DNA of 64,000 nucleotides from Akkermansia muciniphila (GCA_945888375.1 CAMCZZ010000002.1:124001-188000); one strand, 5' to 3'. Shown: positions 35,822-45,240, counted from the first letter of the stretch. Notes: a model not told the origin generated them from the letters alone. Made by a program: numbers and translations.

Positions 35822-35848
35822 GCGTTTAAGCAGGTTGGTGGTTGTCGA

Positions 35849-35883
35849 GGGGTGGCGTAGGTTGACTACGCCACCCCTTTTTT
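35849..35883 (+). terminator. Strong Rho-independent terminator
   Basis: GGGGTGGCGTAG-GTTGA-CTACGCCACCCC is a perfect 12-bp stem followed by six T. It lies 28 bases after the trimeric autotransporter stop. Confidence 0.95.
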
Positions 35884-35907
35884 GTGGCTAGAAATCATCC
35901 TAAAAAA

Positions 35908-36058
35908 CGCAGTTGAAACTACGGATTACACGGAGAGCACGGATAACCAGGGCGTTATGAATCCAGTGATCTTCACTTGGCGGGTGAATCATTTTAGGCC
36001 TTAGTCGCCCTCGCAACGCTCTAAATCTGTGTAATCCGTGGCAAAGTTGAACTGCGGA
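35908..36058. repeat. Imperfect terminal inverted repeat element
   Basis: The left end CGCAGTTGAAACTACGGATT ACACGG and the right end, read on the other strand, CGCAGTTCAACTTTGCCACGG ATTACACAG are near-copies. The about 150-bp interior has no gene. Short GGATTACACGGA-type repeats are common in intergenic DNA of this phylum. It may be a small non-autonomous element. Confidence 0.5.
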
Positions 36059-36102
36059 ATTTAGGATCATGGTTTTAGATGCAGAACAATGCTTTGAGGC
36101 TT

Positions 36103-36171
36103 TCACCACGGGCCGCACGGATAAGCGCGGATGCAGCCGAATATATCCGTGTTTGTCTTTGCGGGCCGTGG
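36103..36171. repeat. Second inverted repeat element (CCACGGGCCGC ... GCGGGCCGTGG)
   Basis: The arms ACCACGGGCCGC and GCGGGCCGTGGT enclose about 45 bases with further CACGGATA/TATCCGTG pairing. Together the two elements fill most of the 346-bp gap between the terminator at 35883 and the gene at 36230. Confidence 0.5.
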
Positions 36172-36229
36172 TAACTTTTCCGGTCCTGAAAGCCCGATTT
36201 TAGCAACTAAGGATATTGTTTAAATTGTT

Positions 36230-36982
36230 ATGAAAAAATTATTTAGCTTGTGGCTGGTGCTCTGGTTCTGCGGGTGGGCTGGTCTCCTGGCCTATGCCCA
36301 GCCGGTGCCGGTGCCCAATGTGATTTTCCGCCCCAGCTTTCTCACGCCGGATCTGGCCTATTCTGCGGGCATGGCGTTCCGGGCGCGGCAGGAAAATTCG
36401 GATCAGCACTACCTGGTGACGGCCCATTCTCTGTTCGGCCCGGCGGCGGATTTAGATGTGCAGATGTCGAGTGCGGACATCGAGCGGGTGATCGTGGCGG
36501 CGGTCGGCGTCTCCTGCACCGATCCGCGGTCGGTGGTGGTGGCGCGGCGCTACCTGCCCCTGCCCGATGCCCGCCGGGCGGACGAAAAGGGGGCGGATAA
36601 AGACATCGCGATGTTCGAGCTACCGGCGCGGCTCGGGGAGCGTGCCCTCGTGCTGGACCGTTCGGTGCCGCTCGCCGGCGACAAGGTTTGGCTCTACGTC
36701 AAATACGCGGGCACGGCTCGGGTGGGGCTGGAGCCGGCCAAACTGGCCTGGGTCTCGGACCACGAGATCCGCTACCTCTTGGAGAACCAGACGGTGGATT
36801 TGCGAGGGACCACGGGAGCGCCCTTGCTCTCGGCGGAAGGCACCTTGGTGGGCATGCACATGGGCATCTTTACCTCCAAGGCGGGCCGGAAGTTTGGCTA
36901 CGCCTGCCCGGCGGCCGCGCTGCTCGCCGTCATCGACCCCTCCGCCAAAAAATTACCCAGTGTCTTAAAAGACAAGCCCTAG
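36230..36982 (+). CDS. Trypsin-like protease homologue lacking catalytic Ser
   Basis: 250 residues with a signal peptide (LFSLWLVLWFCGWAGLLAYA, about 4-23). The fold pattern of trypsin-like proteases is visible: His in YLVTAHSLFG, Asp in KDIAMFELPA, and the oxyanion/Ser region DLRGTTGAPLLSAEGTLVGM. There the usual GNSGGP becomes GTTGAP, so Thr replaces the nucleophilic Ser. It is either inactive (a binding protein) or a Thr-nucleophile variant. It is exported; the partner is unknown. Confidence 0.65.
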   Translation: MKKLFSLWLVLWFCGWAGLLAYAQPVPVPNVIFRPSFLTPDLAYSAGMAFRARQENSDQHYLVTAHSLFGPAADLDVQMSSADIERVIVAAVGVSCTDPRSVVVARRYLPLPDARRADEKGADKDIAMFELPARLGERALVLDRSVPLAGDKVWLYVKYAGTARVGLEPAKLAWVSDHEIRYLLENQTVDLRGTTGAPLLSAEGTLVGMHMGIFTSKAGRKFGYACPAAALLAVIDPSAKKLPSVLKDKP

Positions 36983-36988
36983 GCGCGG

Positions 36989-38266
36989 TCAAACTTCGGG
37001 CGGGGTGCGGTCGAGGCGCAGCGGCAGCAGCACGGCCAGGCCGGCGAGGAAAAAGCCGGCGTTGAGCAGGATGGCCAGGCGGACGTCGGTGGCGGTGGCC
37101 ACCCAGCCAAAAACGAGCGGGCCCACGATGCCGGCGAGTTTGCCAAAGAAGCCCCAGTAGCCGAAAAACTCGCCCGCTCGGCCCGCTGGGGTGAGTGTCG
37201 CCACCACCGCCCGGCTGGCTGATTGCAGCGAGCCCATGGCGGCCCCGGCGAGGATGCCGATCAGGAGAAACTCGGTTTTGCCCGTGCAGCGCCAAGCCCA
37301 GACGCACACCCCCGTCCACAGGGCCAGGGAGGCGAGCAGGGCGGCCTTGGCCCCGATCTTATCCTGCACGTGGCCAAAGCCCAGCGCGCCCGCTACCCCC
37401 GCAATCTGTAGCAGGATAAAAAGCTGGATGATCTCCGCCTGGCTCATCCCGAGGGCCTTGGTGGCGAATACCCCGGCAAAGGCCACCACCGCGGACAGGC
37501 CGGCGAGAAACAGCGTCATGGCCCCGAAAAAAACCGCCAGGGTGCGGTGGCGCGGGAGTTCGCGCCGCATTTCGCCGAGTCGCGCGAAGGCCAGCCCGGC
37601 GAAACTCTCCCCCGGCGCGAGCCGGCGGGGGCGGGCGCGTTCGCGGAGCAGAAAGTGGGTCGGCAGGCACGCCCCGAGGAAAAACGCGCCCGTCATGAGA
37701 AAGGTCCACGTGGCCGGCCCCTGCAGCGCCTGCAGCAGGACCAGTGCGAGCACGAGGCTCAGCAGGCCGCCGCAGTAGCCGAAGCTCCAGCCGTAGGATG
37801 AGATGCGGCCGGCGGTCCTGGGCGTGCTGATCTCCGGCAGGAAGGCCGCGCAGAGGTTTTCGCTCAGGGCAAAGGCGAGGTTGGCCACGATCACCAGCCC
37901 GAGGGCGAGGGCGATCTCGCCCGGGCCGACCCAGGCCAGCGCGGCGGTGCCGAGCGAGCACACCAGGGCGGAGCCGAGCAGGAAGGCTTTTTTCCGGGCG
38001 AGGGCATCGGCGAGGGTGCCGACTAGCGGGCCCAGCAGAATGGCACCGAGCTGGGAAAGGGCGAGGGCGCTGCCCCACCAGCCCTCGGCGCGGGCGTCGC
38101 CGGCCGCGACTACCTGGGTGAAATACACCGCGTAAACGACGGTGATGATGATGGTGGTGAACGCTGAATTCGCGAAATCGAAGCAGCACCAGCCGAAGAT
38201 CTCGCTGCGTTTGACCGGGGGAAACGCAGCCGGCCTCGGCGCGGCGGTCGGGTCGGTGGCTTTCAT
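36989..38266 (-). CDS. UMF1/Atg22-like MFS transporter
   Basis: 425 residues with about 12 hydrophobic segments. The family start is EIFGWCCFDFANSAFTTIII, and further marks are GSALALSQLGAILLGPLVGT, SYGWSFGYCGGLLSL and FFGYWGFFGKLAGIVGPLVFG. These match the Vacuole-effluxer Atg22-like (UMF1) group of MFS permeases. The substrate is unknown in bacteria. Its 3' end converges with the protease-like gene, 6 bases apart. Confidence 0.88.
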   Translation of the reverse strand: MKATDPTAAPRPAAFPPVKRSEIFGWCCFDFANSAFTTIIITVVYAVYFTQVVAAGDARAEGWWGSALALSQLGAILLGPLVGTLADALARKKAFLLGSALVCSLGTAALAWVGPGEIALALGLVIVANLAFALSENLCAAFLPEISTPRTAGRISSYGWSFGYCGGLLSLVLALVLLQALQGPATWTFLMTGAFFLGACLPTHFLLRERARPRRLAPGESFAGLAFARLGEMRRELPRHRTLAVFFGAMTLFLAGLSAVVAFAGVFATKALGMSQAEIIQLFILLQIAGVAGALGFGHVQDKIGAKAALLASLALWTGVCVWAWRCTGKTEFLLIGILAGAAMGSLQSASRAVVATLTPAGRAGEFFGYWGFFGKLAGIVGPLVFGWVATATDVRLAILLNAGFFLAGLAVLLPLRLDRTPPEV

Positions 38267-38375
38267 CGGGGGCGGAGCGTGGCGGCGGTCGCGCCGGTGG
38301 CAAACCCTACGCTGAAAGCAGGCTTGCTTGCTTTCCCGCTAAAGTCGGACCCTGTGGTCCCTTTCGCCTTTAACC

Positions 38376-39584
38376 ATGTCCGTGTCCAATCCTGCCACCA
38401 CTGCTGATCGTCCCAACCTCCTGCGCCGCTTTGCGACCGCCGTCGCCCAGTGGATCGATTCGGACTATTGTCCGGATGGAGCGGAGAAGATGCGCGCCGA
38501 ACCCGATCGCGTCGATTGGGTGCGCGTCATGCCCTTCGTCATTCTGCACGTCGGCTGCCTCGGGGTCATCTGGGTGGGCGTCAGTGCCTTCGCCGCGTGG
38601 GCGGCGGTGTTTCTCTACTTCATTCGCATGTTTGCCGTCACGGGCATCCATCACCGGTATTTCTCGCACAAGACCTACTCCACCTCGCGGGCGGGCCAGT
38701 TTTTCCTCGCTCTGTGGGCGGGCACCACGGTCCAGCGCGGCTCGCTCTGGTGGGCCTATCACCACCGCCATCATCACCAGCACTCGGATGATCCCGAGGA
38801 CGCGCACTCTCCGCACGTGCATGGCTTTCTCTGGTCGCACATCGGCTGGATCACCTCGCGGCGTAATTTCCCCACCGACTACACCAAGGTGAAGGACTTG
38901 GCCAAGTTCCCCGAGCTGGTCTGGCTCAACCGCTTCGATCTCGTGGTGCCCATCCTCTATGCCTTCTCGATGCTCGGCCTCGGCATGCTCCTCGAGCGCT
39001 TTGCCCCCGGCCTCGGCACCAACGGCCCGCAAATGCTGGTGTGGGGCTTCTTCATCAGCACCACCGCGCTTTTCCACGGCACGGCCTGCATCAACTCGAT
39101 GGCCCACTTGATGGGCAAACGCCGGTTCAAAACCGAGGACGACTCCCGCAACAGCTTCATTCTCTCCATCATCTGTCTCGGCGAAGGCTGGCACAATAAC
39201 CACCACCGCTACCAGAGCTGCACTCGCAACGGCTTTTATTGGTGGGAGATCGACCCGACTTACTACGGGTTGAAGCTCCTCTCCTACACCGGCTTGATCT
39301 GGGGCTTGAAACCCGTGCCCCAATCCATCCTCGACGAGGGCAGGCACGCCGACCACCACCACTCGGTCGCCGCCTCCGAGCGCGCCAGCGAAGTGCATGC
39401 CAATGTATCCCTGCGGCAGGTCATCCCTGCCGCTGCCGCCATCGCGGTGGCCACGGCGACCGCGGCCCAGGCGGATTTGCCCAAAAAAGCCGACGGTCCC
39501 GCCATCCACAAGGATCTCAGCAGCGAGCTGGTGAAGCCCAACAACCCCGTGGCCCCCGGCACCGGGACCGGTCCGGCGGCCTGA
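38376..39584 (+). CDS. Acyl-CoA/acyl-lipid delta-9 type desaturase
   Basis: 402 residues. The three His clusters of membrane desaturases are present: HHRYFSH (about 91), HHRHHHQHSDDPED (about 129) and HNNHHRYQSC (about 274). Hydrophobic segments lie between. It inserts a cis double bond in membrane acyl chains using di-iron and O2. An about 80-residue C-terminal tail (HADHHHSVAASER to GTGTGPAA) is Ala/Pro-rich and not part of the core. It may supply substrate for the CFA-like enzyme at 28178. Confidence 0.9.
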   Translation: MSVSNPATTADRPNLLRRFATAVAQWIDSDYCPDGAEKMRAEPDRVDWVRVMPFVILHVGCLGVIWVGVSAFAAWAAVFLYFIRMFAVTGIHHRYFSHKTYSTSRAGQFFLALWAGTTVQRGSLWWAYHHRHHHQHSDDPEDAHSPHVHGFLWSHIGWITSRRNFPTDYTKVKDLAKFPELVWLNRFDLVVPILYAFSMLGLGMLLERFAPGLGTNGPQMLVWGFFISTTALFHGTACINSMAHLMGKRRFKTEDDSRNSFILSIICLGEGWHNNHHRYQSCTRNGFYWWEIDPTYYGLKLLSYTGLIWGLKPVPQSILDEGRHADHHHSVAASERASEVHANVSLRQVIPAAAAIAVATATAAQADLPKKADGPAIHKDLSSELVKPNNPVAPGTGTGPAA

Positions 39585-39608
39585 GCGCTCGTGCGGGGCA
39601 TTTTTAGC

Positions 39609-39636
39609 GGGGGCCGCCGGACGGCCCCCTTTTTTT
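39609..39636 (+). terminator. Rho-independent terminator
   Basis: GGGGGCCG-CCGGA-CGGCCCCC, a perfect 8-bp GC stem, followed by seven T, begins 24 bases after the desaturase stop. Confidence 0.92.
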
Positions 39637-39694
39637 ATGCTCGCGGGTTGCCGAATGCGCCCGGGCCGGGCACAGGTTGCCCCTCTCTTTCACC

Positions 39695-40996
39695 ATGCGC
39701 ACCGCGATCATCGGCACCGGCATCGCCGGCCTCGGCACCGCCCACTTCCTGCACCGCGCGGGCGAGGAGGTGACCTGTTTTGGCCCCGAGGCCTACGCGG
39801 GCGGCCATAGCAACACGGTGGAGGCCGTCGAGCCGGGCACCGGCCGTGCGCTGCCGATCGACACGGGCTTCATGGTGTTCAACCGCGTCACCTACCCGCA
39901 GCTCTGCCGGCTCTTCGAGGAGCTGCAGGTGCCGGTGAAGCCCACCGACATGAGCTTCGCGGTCAAGGACCTCGATACCGGCCTGGAGTGGTGCGGCTCC
40001 TCGCTCAACCACCTCTTCGCCCAGCGCAAAAACCTCTTCAGCCCGCGCTTCATCCGGATGCTGCTGGCGGTGAAACGCTTCAATGAGGAAGCGGTGGCCA
40101 CCTTGCGGGCGGCCGAGGCCGGGGGCGCGCCCATCACCGAGAGTCTGGCGGACTACGTGCGGCGGCGCGGTTACGGCAAAGATTTCTGGGACCTTTACCT
40201 GGTCCCGATGAGCAGCGCGGTCTGGAGCACGCCCCCGGAGCGGATGATGGCATTTCCCGCCGCCTCGCTCCTGCGGTTTTTCCACAACCACGGCTTCCTC
40301 GGCCTCGACACCCAGCACCCTTGGTGGACGGTCGAGGGCGGCTCCCGCGAATATGTGCGCCGGCTGGTCGCCCCTTTCGCCGACCGCCTGCGGCTCGGTT
40401 GTCCGGTCAATCGGGTGGTGCGGCACGGTCCGGGGCGCGGCGTCACGGTCTTCACCGCCGACGGCGGCGCGCACGGCTTTGATCGCGCGGTGGTGGCGGC
40501 GCACGCCGACGACGCGCTGCGCCTGCTGGTCAACCCGACCGCGGACGAGACCCGCCTGCTGGGGGCCTTCAAATACCAGGCCAACGTCGCGACCCTGCAC
40601 ACCGATGCGAGTGTCATGCCCCGCACCCGGCGCGCCTGGGCGAGCTGGGTGTATCAGATTTCCCGCGACCGGGCGGGCCGCGTGACGCCGGCCACGCATT
40701 ACTGGATGAACCGCCTCCAGGGCGTCAGCCAGCGGGAGCGCTACTTCGTCTCCATCAACCGTCCCGAGCAGATCGATCCCGCCAAGGTGATCAAAACCAT
40801 CGACTATACGCACCCCCTGTTCGACCTCGGGGCGCAGGCTGCGCAGGCCGAGCTGCCTGCGCTCAACGCCGCCGCCCGCGGGGGCACCGAGACCTACTTC
40901 GCCGGCAGTTACTTCCGCTACGGTTTTCACGAGGATGGGTTCCTCAGCGCGGTGCAGTTGAGCGAGCTCTTGCTCGGCCGGGACCCCTGGGCCTGA
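39695..40996 (+). CDS. FAD-dependent oxidoreductase (amine-oxidase-like, lipid cluster type)
   Basis: 433 residues from the ATG at 39695 (MRTAIIGTGIAGLGTAHFLH); a TTG six codons earlier is less likely. The N-terminal GxGxxG FAD site is IIGTGIAGLG, then GGHSNTVE, DTGFMVFN and YPQLCRLFEELQVP. The C-terminus TYFAGSYFRYGFHEDG holds the flavin end motif. This is the oxidoreductase usually found with DUF1365 and a CFA-type methyltransferase. Here those lie 10 kb away, so the cluster is split. Confidence 0.87.
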   Translation: MRTAIIGTGIAGLGTAHFLHRAGEEVTCFGPEAYAGGHSNTVEAVEPGTGRALPIDTGFMVFNRVTYPQLCRLFEELQVPVKPTDMSFAVKDLDTGLEWCGSSLNHLFAQRKNLFSPRFIRMLLAVKRFNEEAVATLRAAEAGGAPITESLADYVRRRGYGKDFWDLYLVPMSSAVWSTPPERMMAFPAASLLRFFHNHGFLGLDTQHPWWTVEGGSREYVRRLVAPFADRLRLGCPVNRVVRHGPGRGVTVFTADGGAHGFDRAVVAAHADDALRLLVNPTADETRLLGAFKYQANVATLHTDASVMPRTRRAWASWVYQISRDRAGRVTPATHYWMNRLQGVSQRERYFVSINRPEQIDPAKVIKTIDYTHPLFDLGAQAAQAELPALNAAARGGTETYFAGSYFRYGFHEDGFLSAVQLSELLLGRDPWA

Positions 40997-41046
40997 GCCG
41001 GGCTGAGCTGTGCGGTTGGCCGCTACGCTCCTCGCACTCAGCCGGC
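40997..41046. terminator. Candidate bidirectional terminator
   Basis: GCCGGGCTGAG (40997) pairs with CTCAGCCGGC (41037) with one bulge, between the convergent ends of the FAD oxidoreductase and ftsK. The loop is long (about 29 bases) and there is no T run, so support is modest. Confidence 0.35.
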
Positions 41047-43515
41047 GTCGAGATCGATCAGGATTTCGCGCGGGCTGGAGCCGTTTTCCGGACCGACCAC
41101 GCCGCGCTCCTCCATCAGATCCATGATGCGGGCGGCGCGGTTGTAGCCGATGCGCAGGCGGCGCTGGAGCGTGCTGGTGCTGGCGCGTTTGGTGGCGCGG
41201 AGCACGCCCATGGCTTTTTTGTAGAGTTTCTCGTCGTCCTGGTCGTCGCCGTCGTCGTCCGCATCCTCCTCCTCGTCGGAATTCGCGGCGGCGTCGTCCT
41301 CGATCTGGTTTTGCACGTTCTCGGCGTATTTCGGCGGGCCGTTGCGCTTCAGGAATTCCACGAAATCGGCCACTTCCTCGTCGGAGACAAACGCGCCCTG
41401 GGCGCGGACGAGACGGGAGCTACCGGGGGGGGAGAATAGCATATCGCCGCGCCCGATCAGGGTATCGGCGCCCTTGCCGTCCAGGATGGTGCGGGAATCG
41501 ACCTGCGAGGCGACTTGGAAGGCGATGCGCGAGGGGAGGTTGGCCTTGATGACGCCGGTGATGACGTTCACCGACGGGCGCTGGGTGGCGATGATCAGGT
41601 GGATGCCGGCGGCGCGGGCGAGCTGGGCGAGGCGGGCGATGCTCGTCTCGATCTCGGCCGGGGAGACCATCATCAAGTCGGCGAGCTCGTCGATAATCGC
41701 GACGATGTAGGGCAGGCGCGCGGGCAGCTCCGCGAGTTCTTCGGGGGTGGCGGCGGCGGGGTCGAGGCCGACTAGGCCGGGTTGGTCGTCGGCGGGAGCG
41801 GGGGTGTGGGTTTTCTTGCGGCTGTTGAAGCCCACGATGTTGCGCACGCCGACCTTGGCGAAAATCTGGTAGCGCATCTCCATCTCGCCGAGCAGCCACT
41901 TCAGTGCGGACGGCACCTTCTTCGGCTCGGTGACGACCGGGATCAGCATGTGCGGGAGGGTATTAAACACCTTCAGCTCCACGACCTTCGGGTCCACCAT
42001 GATCAGGCGCAGATCCCGGGGGCTCTTGCGATAGACGATCGAGGCGATGATCGAATTGATGCACACGGACTTGCCCGAGCCGGTGGCGCCCGCGATGAGC
42101 AGGTGCGGCATCTTGGCGAGGTCGGAGATCAGGGGTTTACCGGAGACGTCCTTGCCCAGGGCGATCGGGATTTCGGCCTTGGCCGAGACCCAATCTTCGG
42201 ACTCGAGAATCTCCCGCATGCCGACCGGGGTGGGGGTGCGGTTGGGGATTTCGACGCCGACCGCGGCCTTGCCCGGGATGGGGGCGAGGATGCGCACCGA
42301 CTGGGCGCGCATGCCCAGGGCGATGTTTTTATCCAGATTGGCGATCTTCTCGACCCGCACGCCGGGGGCGGGGACGACTTCGTAGCAGGTGATCACTGGG
42401 CCGACATGGATCTCGCCTGGGCTCACGGTGACGCCGAATTCTCCGAGGATGCGCACGAGATCCTCCATGTTGCGCAGGTGTTCGGTATCGGAATCGGTCG
42501 AGGAGGCCCGGGCTTGCTCCTTCAGCAGGGAAAGGGGCGGGAATTGGTAATCCGAATCGGCCTCGGGCAGAGCGGGGGTCTTGGCTTTTTTCGTCTCCTC
42601 GGGCTTCACGATGGCGACCACGCCGCCGGCGGCCGGGGTGGGGGCGGGGGAGGCCAGTGGCTCGGTGCGCGGAGGGGTGGCCGGGGTGGGGCGGAGTTCG
42701 AGGGCGGGTTCCGGGGGCGGTGGTGGCGGGGGCGGGGCGGAGACGGGTTTGGCGAAAGGCGAGCGGGCCGGCGGGGCGGCGGGATCCTTGGGGGTCTCGA
42801 GTTTGGCGAGCGGAGCGGGACCGGCGGGGGCGGTTTTGGCGGCCTCCACTTTACCTTTTTTCCGGTCGGCGAGCAATTCAGCCTCCGCCTGGCGCTCCTG
42901 CCGGCGTCGCTCGTTTCGCTCCGTCCACCAAGCCTGGAGGGACTGCAAGGCCTTATCGAACTCCGCCCCGATATCGGCGGTGAGGATGAAAATCAGACTG
43001 AGGAAGTAAATCAGCCCGAGCATCAGCCCGGAGCCAAAGCCGCCCAAGGGCCCGGAGAGCACGTCGCGGTAGAGCCAGCCGCCGACATGGCCGCCTAGAT
43101 CGTTGGTAAAGTAATCACTTTCAAAGCTATGGACTTCGGTCGCAAACATCGCCGCCAGTCCCGCCCCGCTCAACAGGCAGGCCAGCAGGGCGCCGAGACG
43201 GGCCACGTCGACCTGTTTGGCGTTACGGATCGAGCTGTAAGTCAGCCAGAAAAGCCCGCCGGGGATAAACCAGGCCGCGACCCCGAGCCAGGAAAAGCAA
43301 ATGAAGGAAATATCCGCCCCGAGCCAGCCGACCGCATTTTTCGCCAGCGCGGGTATGCGCACATACTCCGTCTGGGCGGGCTGATAATCGATGAACGCCA
43401 CCGCAAGCAAAAGGCCGGCCACCAGACACGCGCTGGCCGTTACCCAGCGAGGGCGGTGGCGTGAAGCCTGGAACGAGGGGGCGCTGTTTGGGTTTGAACT
43501 CGCGACTTTCGGCAT
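41038..43515 (-). CDS. ftsK: DNA translocase FtsK/SpoIIIE
   Basis: 825 residues from the ATG at 43515 (MPKVASSNPN); the frame extends to a TTG at 43563. Four N-terminal membrane segments (about 25-190) come first. A Pro/Ala-rich linker follows (about 230-330). The motor has the Walker A IAGATGSGKSVCINS (about 476) and LIMVDPKVVELKVF. The C-terminal gamma winged helix is RRLRIGYNRAARIMDLMEER (about 788). It pumps chromosomes through the division septum. An acidic stretch (DDAAANSDEEEDADDDGDD) lies before the gamma domain. Confidence 0.95.
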   Translation of the reverse strand: MPKVASSNPNSAPSFQASRHRPRWVTASACLVAGLLLAVAFIDYQPAQTEYVRIPALAKNAVGWLGADISFICFSWLGVAAWFIPGGLFWLTYSSIRNAKQVDVARLGALLACLLSGAGLAAMFATEVHSFESDYFTNDLGGHVGGWLYRDVLSGPLGGFGSGLMLGLIYFLSLIFILTADIGAEFDKALQSLQAWWTERNERRRQERQAEAELLADRKKGKVEAAKTAPAGPAPLAKLETPKDPAAPPARSPFAKPVSAPPPPPPPPEPALELRPTPATPPRTEPLASPAPTPAAGGVVAIVKPEETKKAKTPALPEADSDYQFPPLSLLKEQARASSTDSDTEHLRNMEDLVRILGEFGVTVSPGEIHVGPVITCYEVVPAPGVRVEKIANLDKNIALGMRAQSVRILAPIPGKAAVGVEIPNRTPTPVGMREILESEDWVSAKAEIPIALGKDVSGKPLISDLAKMPHLLIAGATGSGKSVCINSIIASIVYRKSPRDLRLIMVDPKVVELKVFNTLPHMLIPVVTEPKKVPSALKWLLGEMEMRYQIFAKVGVRNIVGFNSRKKTHTPAPADDQPGLVGLDPAAATPEELAELPARLPYIVAIIDELADLMMVSPAEIETSIARLAQLARAAGIHLIIATQRPSVNVITGVIKANLPSRIAFQVASQVDSRTILDGKGADTLIGRGDMLFSPPGSSRLVRAQGAFVSDEEVADFVEFLKRNGPPKYAENVQNQIEDDAAANSDEEEDADDDGDDQDDEKLYKKAMGVLRATKRASTSTLQRRLRIGYNRAARIMDLMEERGVVGPENGSSPREILIDLDAG

Positions 43516-43626
43516 GTGGCATGGCCACGCGATGCGCGGCCTAGCTTTTACAGTTCGTTCCAATCCGGGGAACGGTCAAAGGCATTTCCTTTTCTTCTCT
43601 CACTTCCCTGCTTTTTACGTCCTGTC

Positions 43627-44586
43627 ATGAACGACTTCCTGAGTTTCCAGCCCCTTTATCAAGAACGAGTCTGGGGCGGTCGAGGTCTGGCGGATGCGCT
43701 GGGGCGCGTATTACCCGGCCACGCGCCGATTGGCGAGGCTTGGGAAATTGTGGATCGGCCTGAAGCACAATCGATTGTAAAAGCCGGTCGCCACGCTGGA
43801 AAAACGCTCCGCGAGCTCATCGAGGCCGGCCCCGCAGAGCTCATGGGCCCGGGTTGGGACAAGCAGAAACCCTTTCCCATTCTGGTAAAATGGCTCGATT
43901 GTCGCGAGCGTCTGAGCCTTCAAGTCCACCCCCCGGCGGCGGTGGCGTCTGGTCTCCGGGGTGAGCCCAAGACCGAAACTTGGTTTATCGCGGATACCCA
44001 GCCGGGCGCGGCCTTGATCGTGGGATTAAAAAACGGCGTCACCCGCGCCCAGTTCGAGAAGGGCCTTGCGGACAACACTTTGGAGACGCTGGTGCATCGG
44101 TTTCCGGTCGCGGAGGGCGATAGCATTCTGGTGCGCAGCGGCCAGATCCATGCCATTGATGGCGGCAACCTCATCCTCGAGATCCAGCAAAACTCTGACA
44201 CGACCTACCGCGTTTATGATTGGGGTCGGGCGGGGCTCGACGGCAAACCCCGCCAGCTCCATGTCGAGCAGTCGCTGGCCTCGATCAAGTGGGACGACTT
44301 TGAGCCCGCGCCGGTGCGGGCCGCGCCGACCTCGGGGGTGATTGCCGACTGCGCCGAGTTCCGCATCCGGCGGGTGGTGCTCGATGCCGGCGAGACCCTC
44401 AGTTTTGCGGCGGGCGGGCAGGTTCGCATCCTGAGCGTGGTGACCGGCCAGCTCACCGCGGCCGGCAAGGGCGGCCTCGCCCGGGGCGAAAACGCCGTGC
44501 TGCCCTTCGCGGGCGACTTTACGTTCAAGGCCGCCGCCGCCTCCCTCGTGTTGGTGACGGAAAACTTCGCCGGCCACAGCGGCTGA
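43627..44586 (+). CDS. manA: Mannose-6-phosphate isomerase, class I
   Basis: 319 residues from ATG 43627 (MNDFLSFQPLYQERVWGG). Zn ligands are visible in LQVHPP (Gln, His), EPKTETWF (Glu) and SGQIHAIDGG (His). RVYDWGRAGLDGKPRQLH follows. The compact length fits the Bacillus-type ManA. It interconverts mannose-6-P and fructose-6-P. Confidence 0.92.
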   Translation: MNDFLSFQPLYQERVWGGRGLADALGRVLPGHAPIGEAWEIVDRPEAQSIVKAGRHAGKTLRELIEAGPAELMGPGWDKQKPFPILVKWLDCRERLSLQVHPPAAVASGLRGEPKTETWFIADTQPGAALIVGLKNGVTRAQFEKGLADNTLETLVHRFPVAEGDSILVRSGQIHAIDGGNLILEIQQNSDTTYRVYDWGRAGLDGKPRQLHVEQSLASIKWDDFEPAPVRAAPTSGVIADCAEFRIRRVVLDAGETLSFAAGGQVRILSVVTGQLTAAGKGGLARGENAVLPFAGDFTFKAAAASLVLVTENFAGHSG

Positions 44587-44592
44587 GGCAGC

Positions 44593-45240
44593 ATGTTTCT
44601 GCGAGGAGTGTTTTTACCGGACCCCTCCCCGCGGCGGGCCGGGGTGCTCGGCTCGGTGCTCGCCGGGCTGGTGCTGGCCTCGGCGGTTTTGGTGTTGGGC
44701 TGGATGTTGCTCCTGCCGCTGGTGGCGCAGGAGCGCTTCGTCGCGGCGACCGGGGCCGAGTTGCGCTTGCAGGGTTTGATGGCGGATCCTTTTGCGGGCC
44801 GCGCCACCGTGACGGGCTGGACCCTGCGCGCCGCCGCCGCGCCGGAGGCCAGTTTGCTGGCTCGAGGCGGGGCGGCGGAACTCGTCGCTCCTGGCTGGCG
44901 CGCGGTGTGGAGCGCTGCGACCGAGACGTCTTTGGTGATCGAGTCCCTCGATCTTCATTTCACCGAGCTCCGGCTCGCTCCCGATGCTCGCGGCCAATGG
45001 CCCCTGCTTTCCGCCCTGGCCTCGCTCGGACTGCCTTACGAGCAGGGCGGGCGGACAGGTCCGGAGGCGGTGCCTTTGCGACTTACCCGCTGCCGTCTGA
45101 AGGTCGATACCGTGATCGTGCGTGATGCCGCGACTGGCCGCGAGGTGGCCCGGCCCGTGGCTTGGTCCAGGGAGTTTCATGATCTCGACCATGCCCGGCC
45201 GGTGGTCGCCGCCCTGCTCGCGGCCGCCCGGCGGGAGTGA
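44593..45240 (+). CDS. Membrane-anchored AsmA-like protein, unknown
   Basis: 215 residues with one N-terminal transmembrane helix (about 22-46, LAGLVLASAVLVLGWMLLLP). A domain beginning FVAATGAELRLQGLMADPFAG resembles the start of AsmA/DUF748-type envelope proteins. I do not recognise a specific family. It starts 6 bases after manA. Confidence 0.6.
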   Translation: MFLRGVFLPDPSPRRAGVLGSVLAGLVLASAVLVLGWMLLLPLVAQERFVAATGAELRLQGLMADPFAGRATVTGWTLRAAAAPEASLLARGGAAELVAPGWRAVWSAATETSLVIESLDLHFTELRLAPDARGQWPLLSALASLGLPYEQGGRTGPEAVPLRLTRCRLKVDTVIVRDAATGREVARPVAWSREFHDLDHARPVVAALLAAARRE

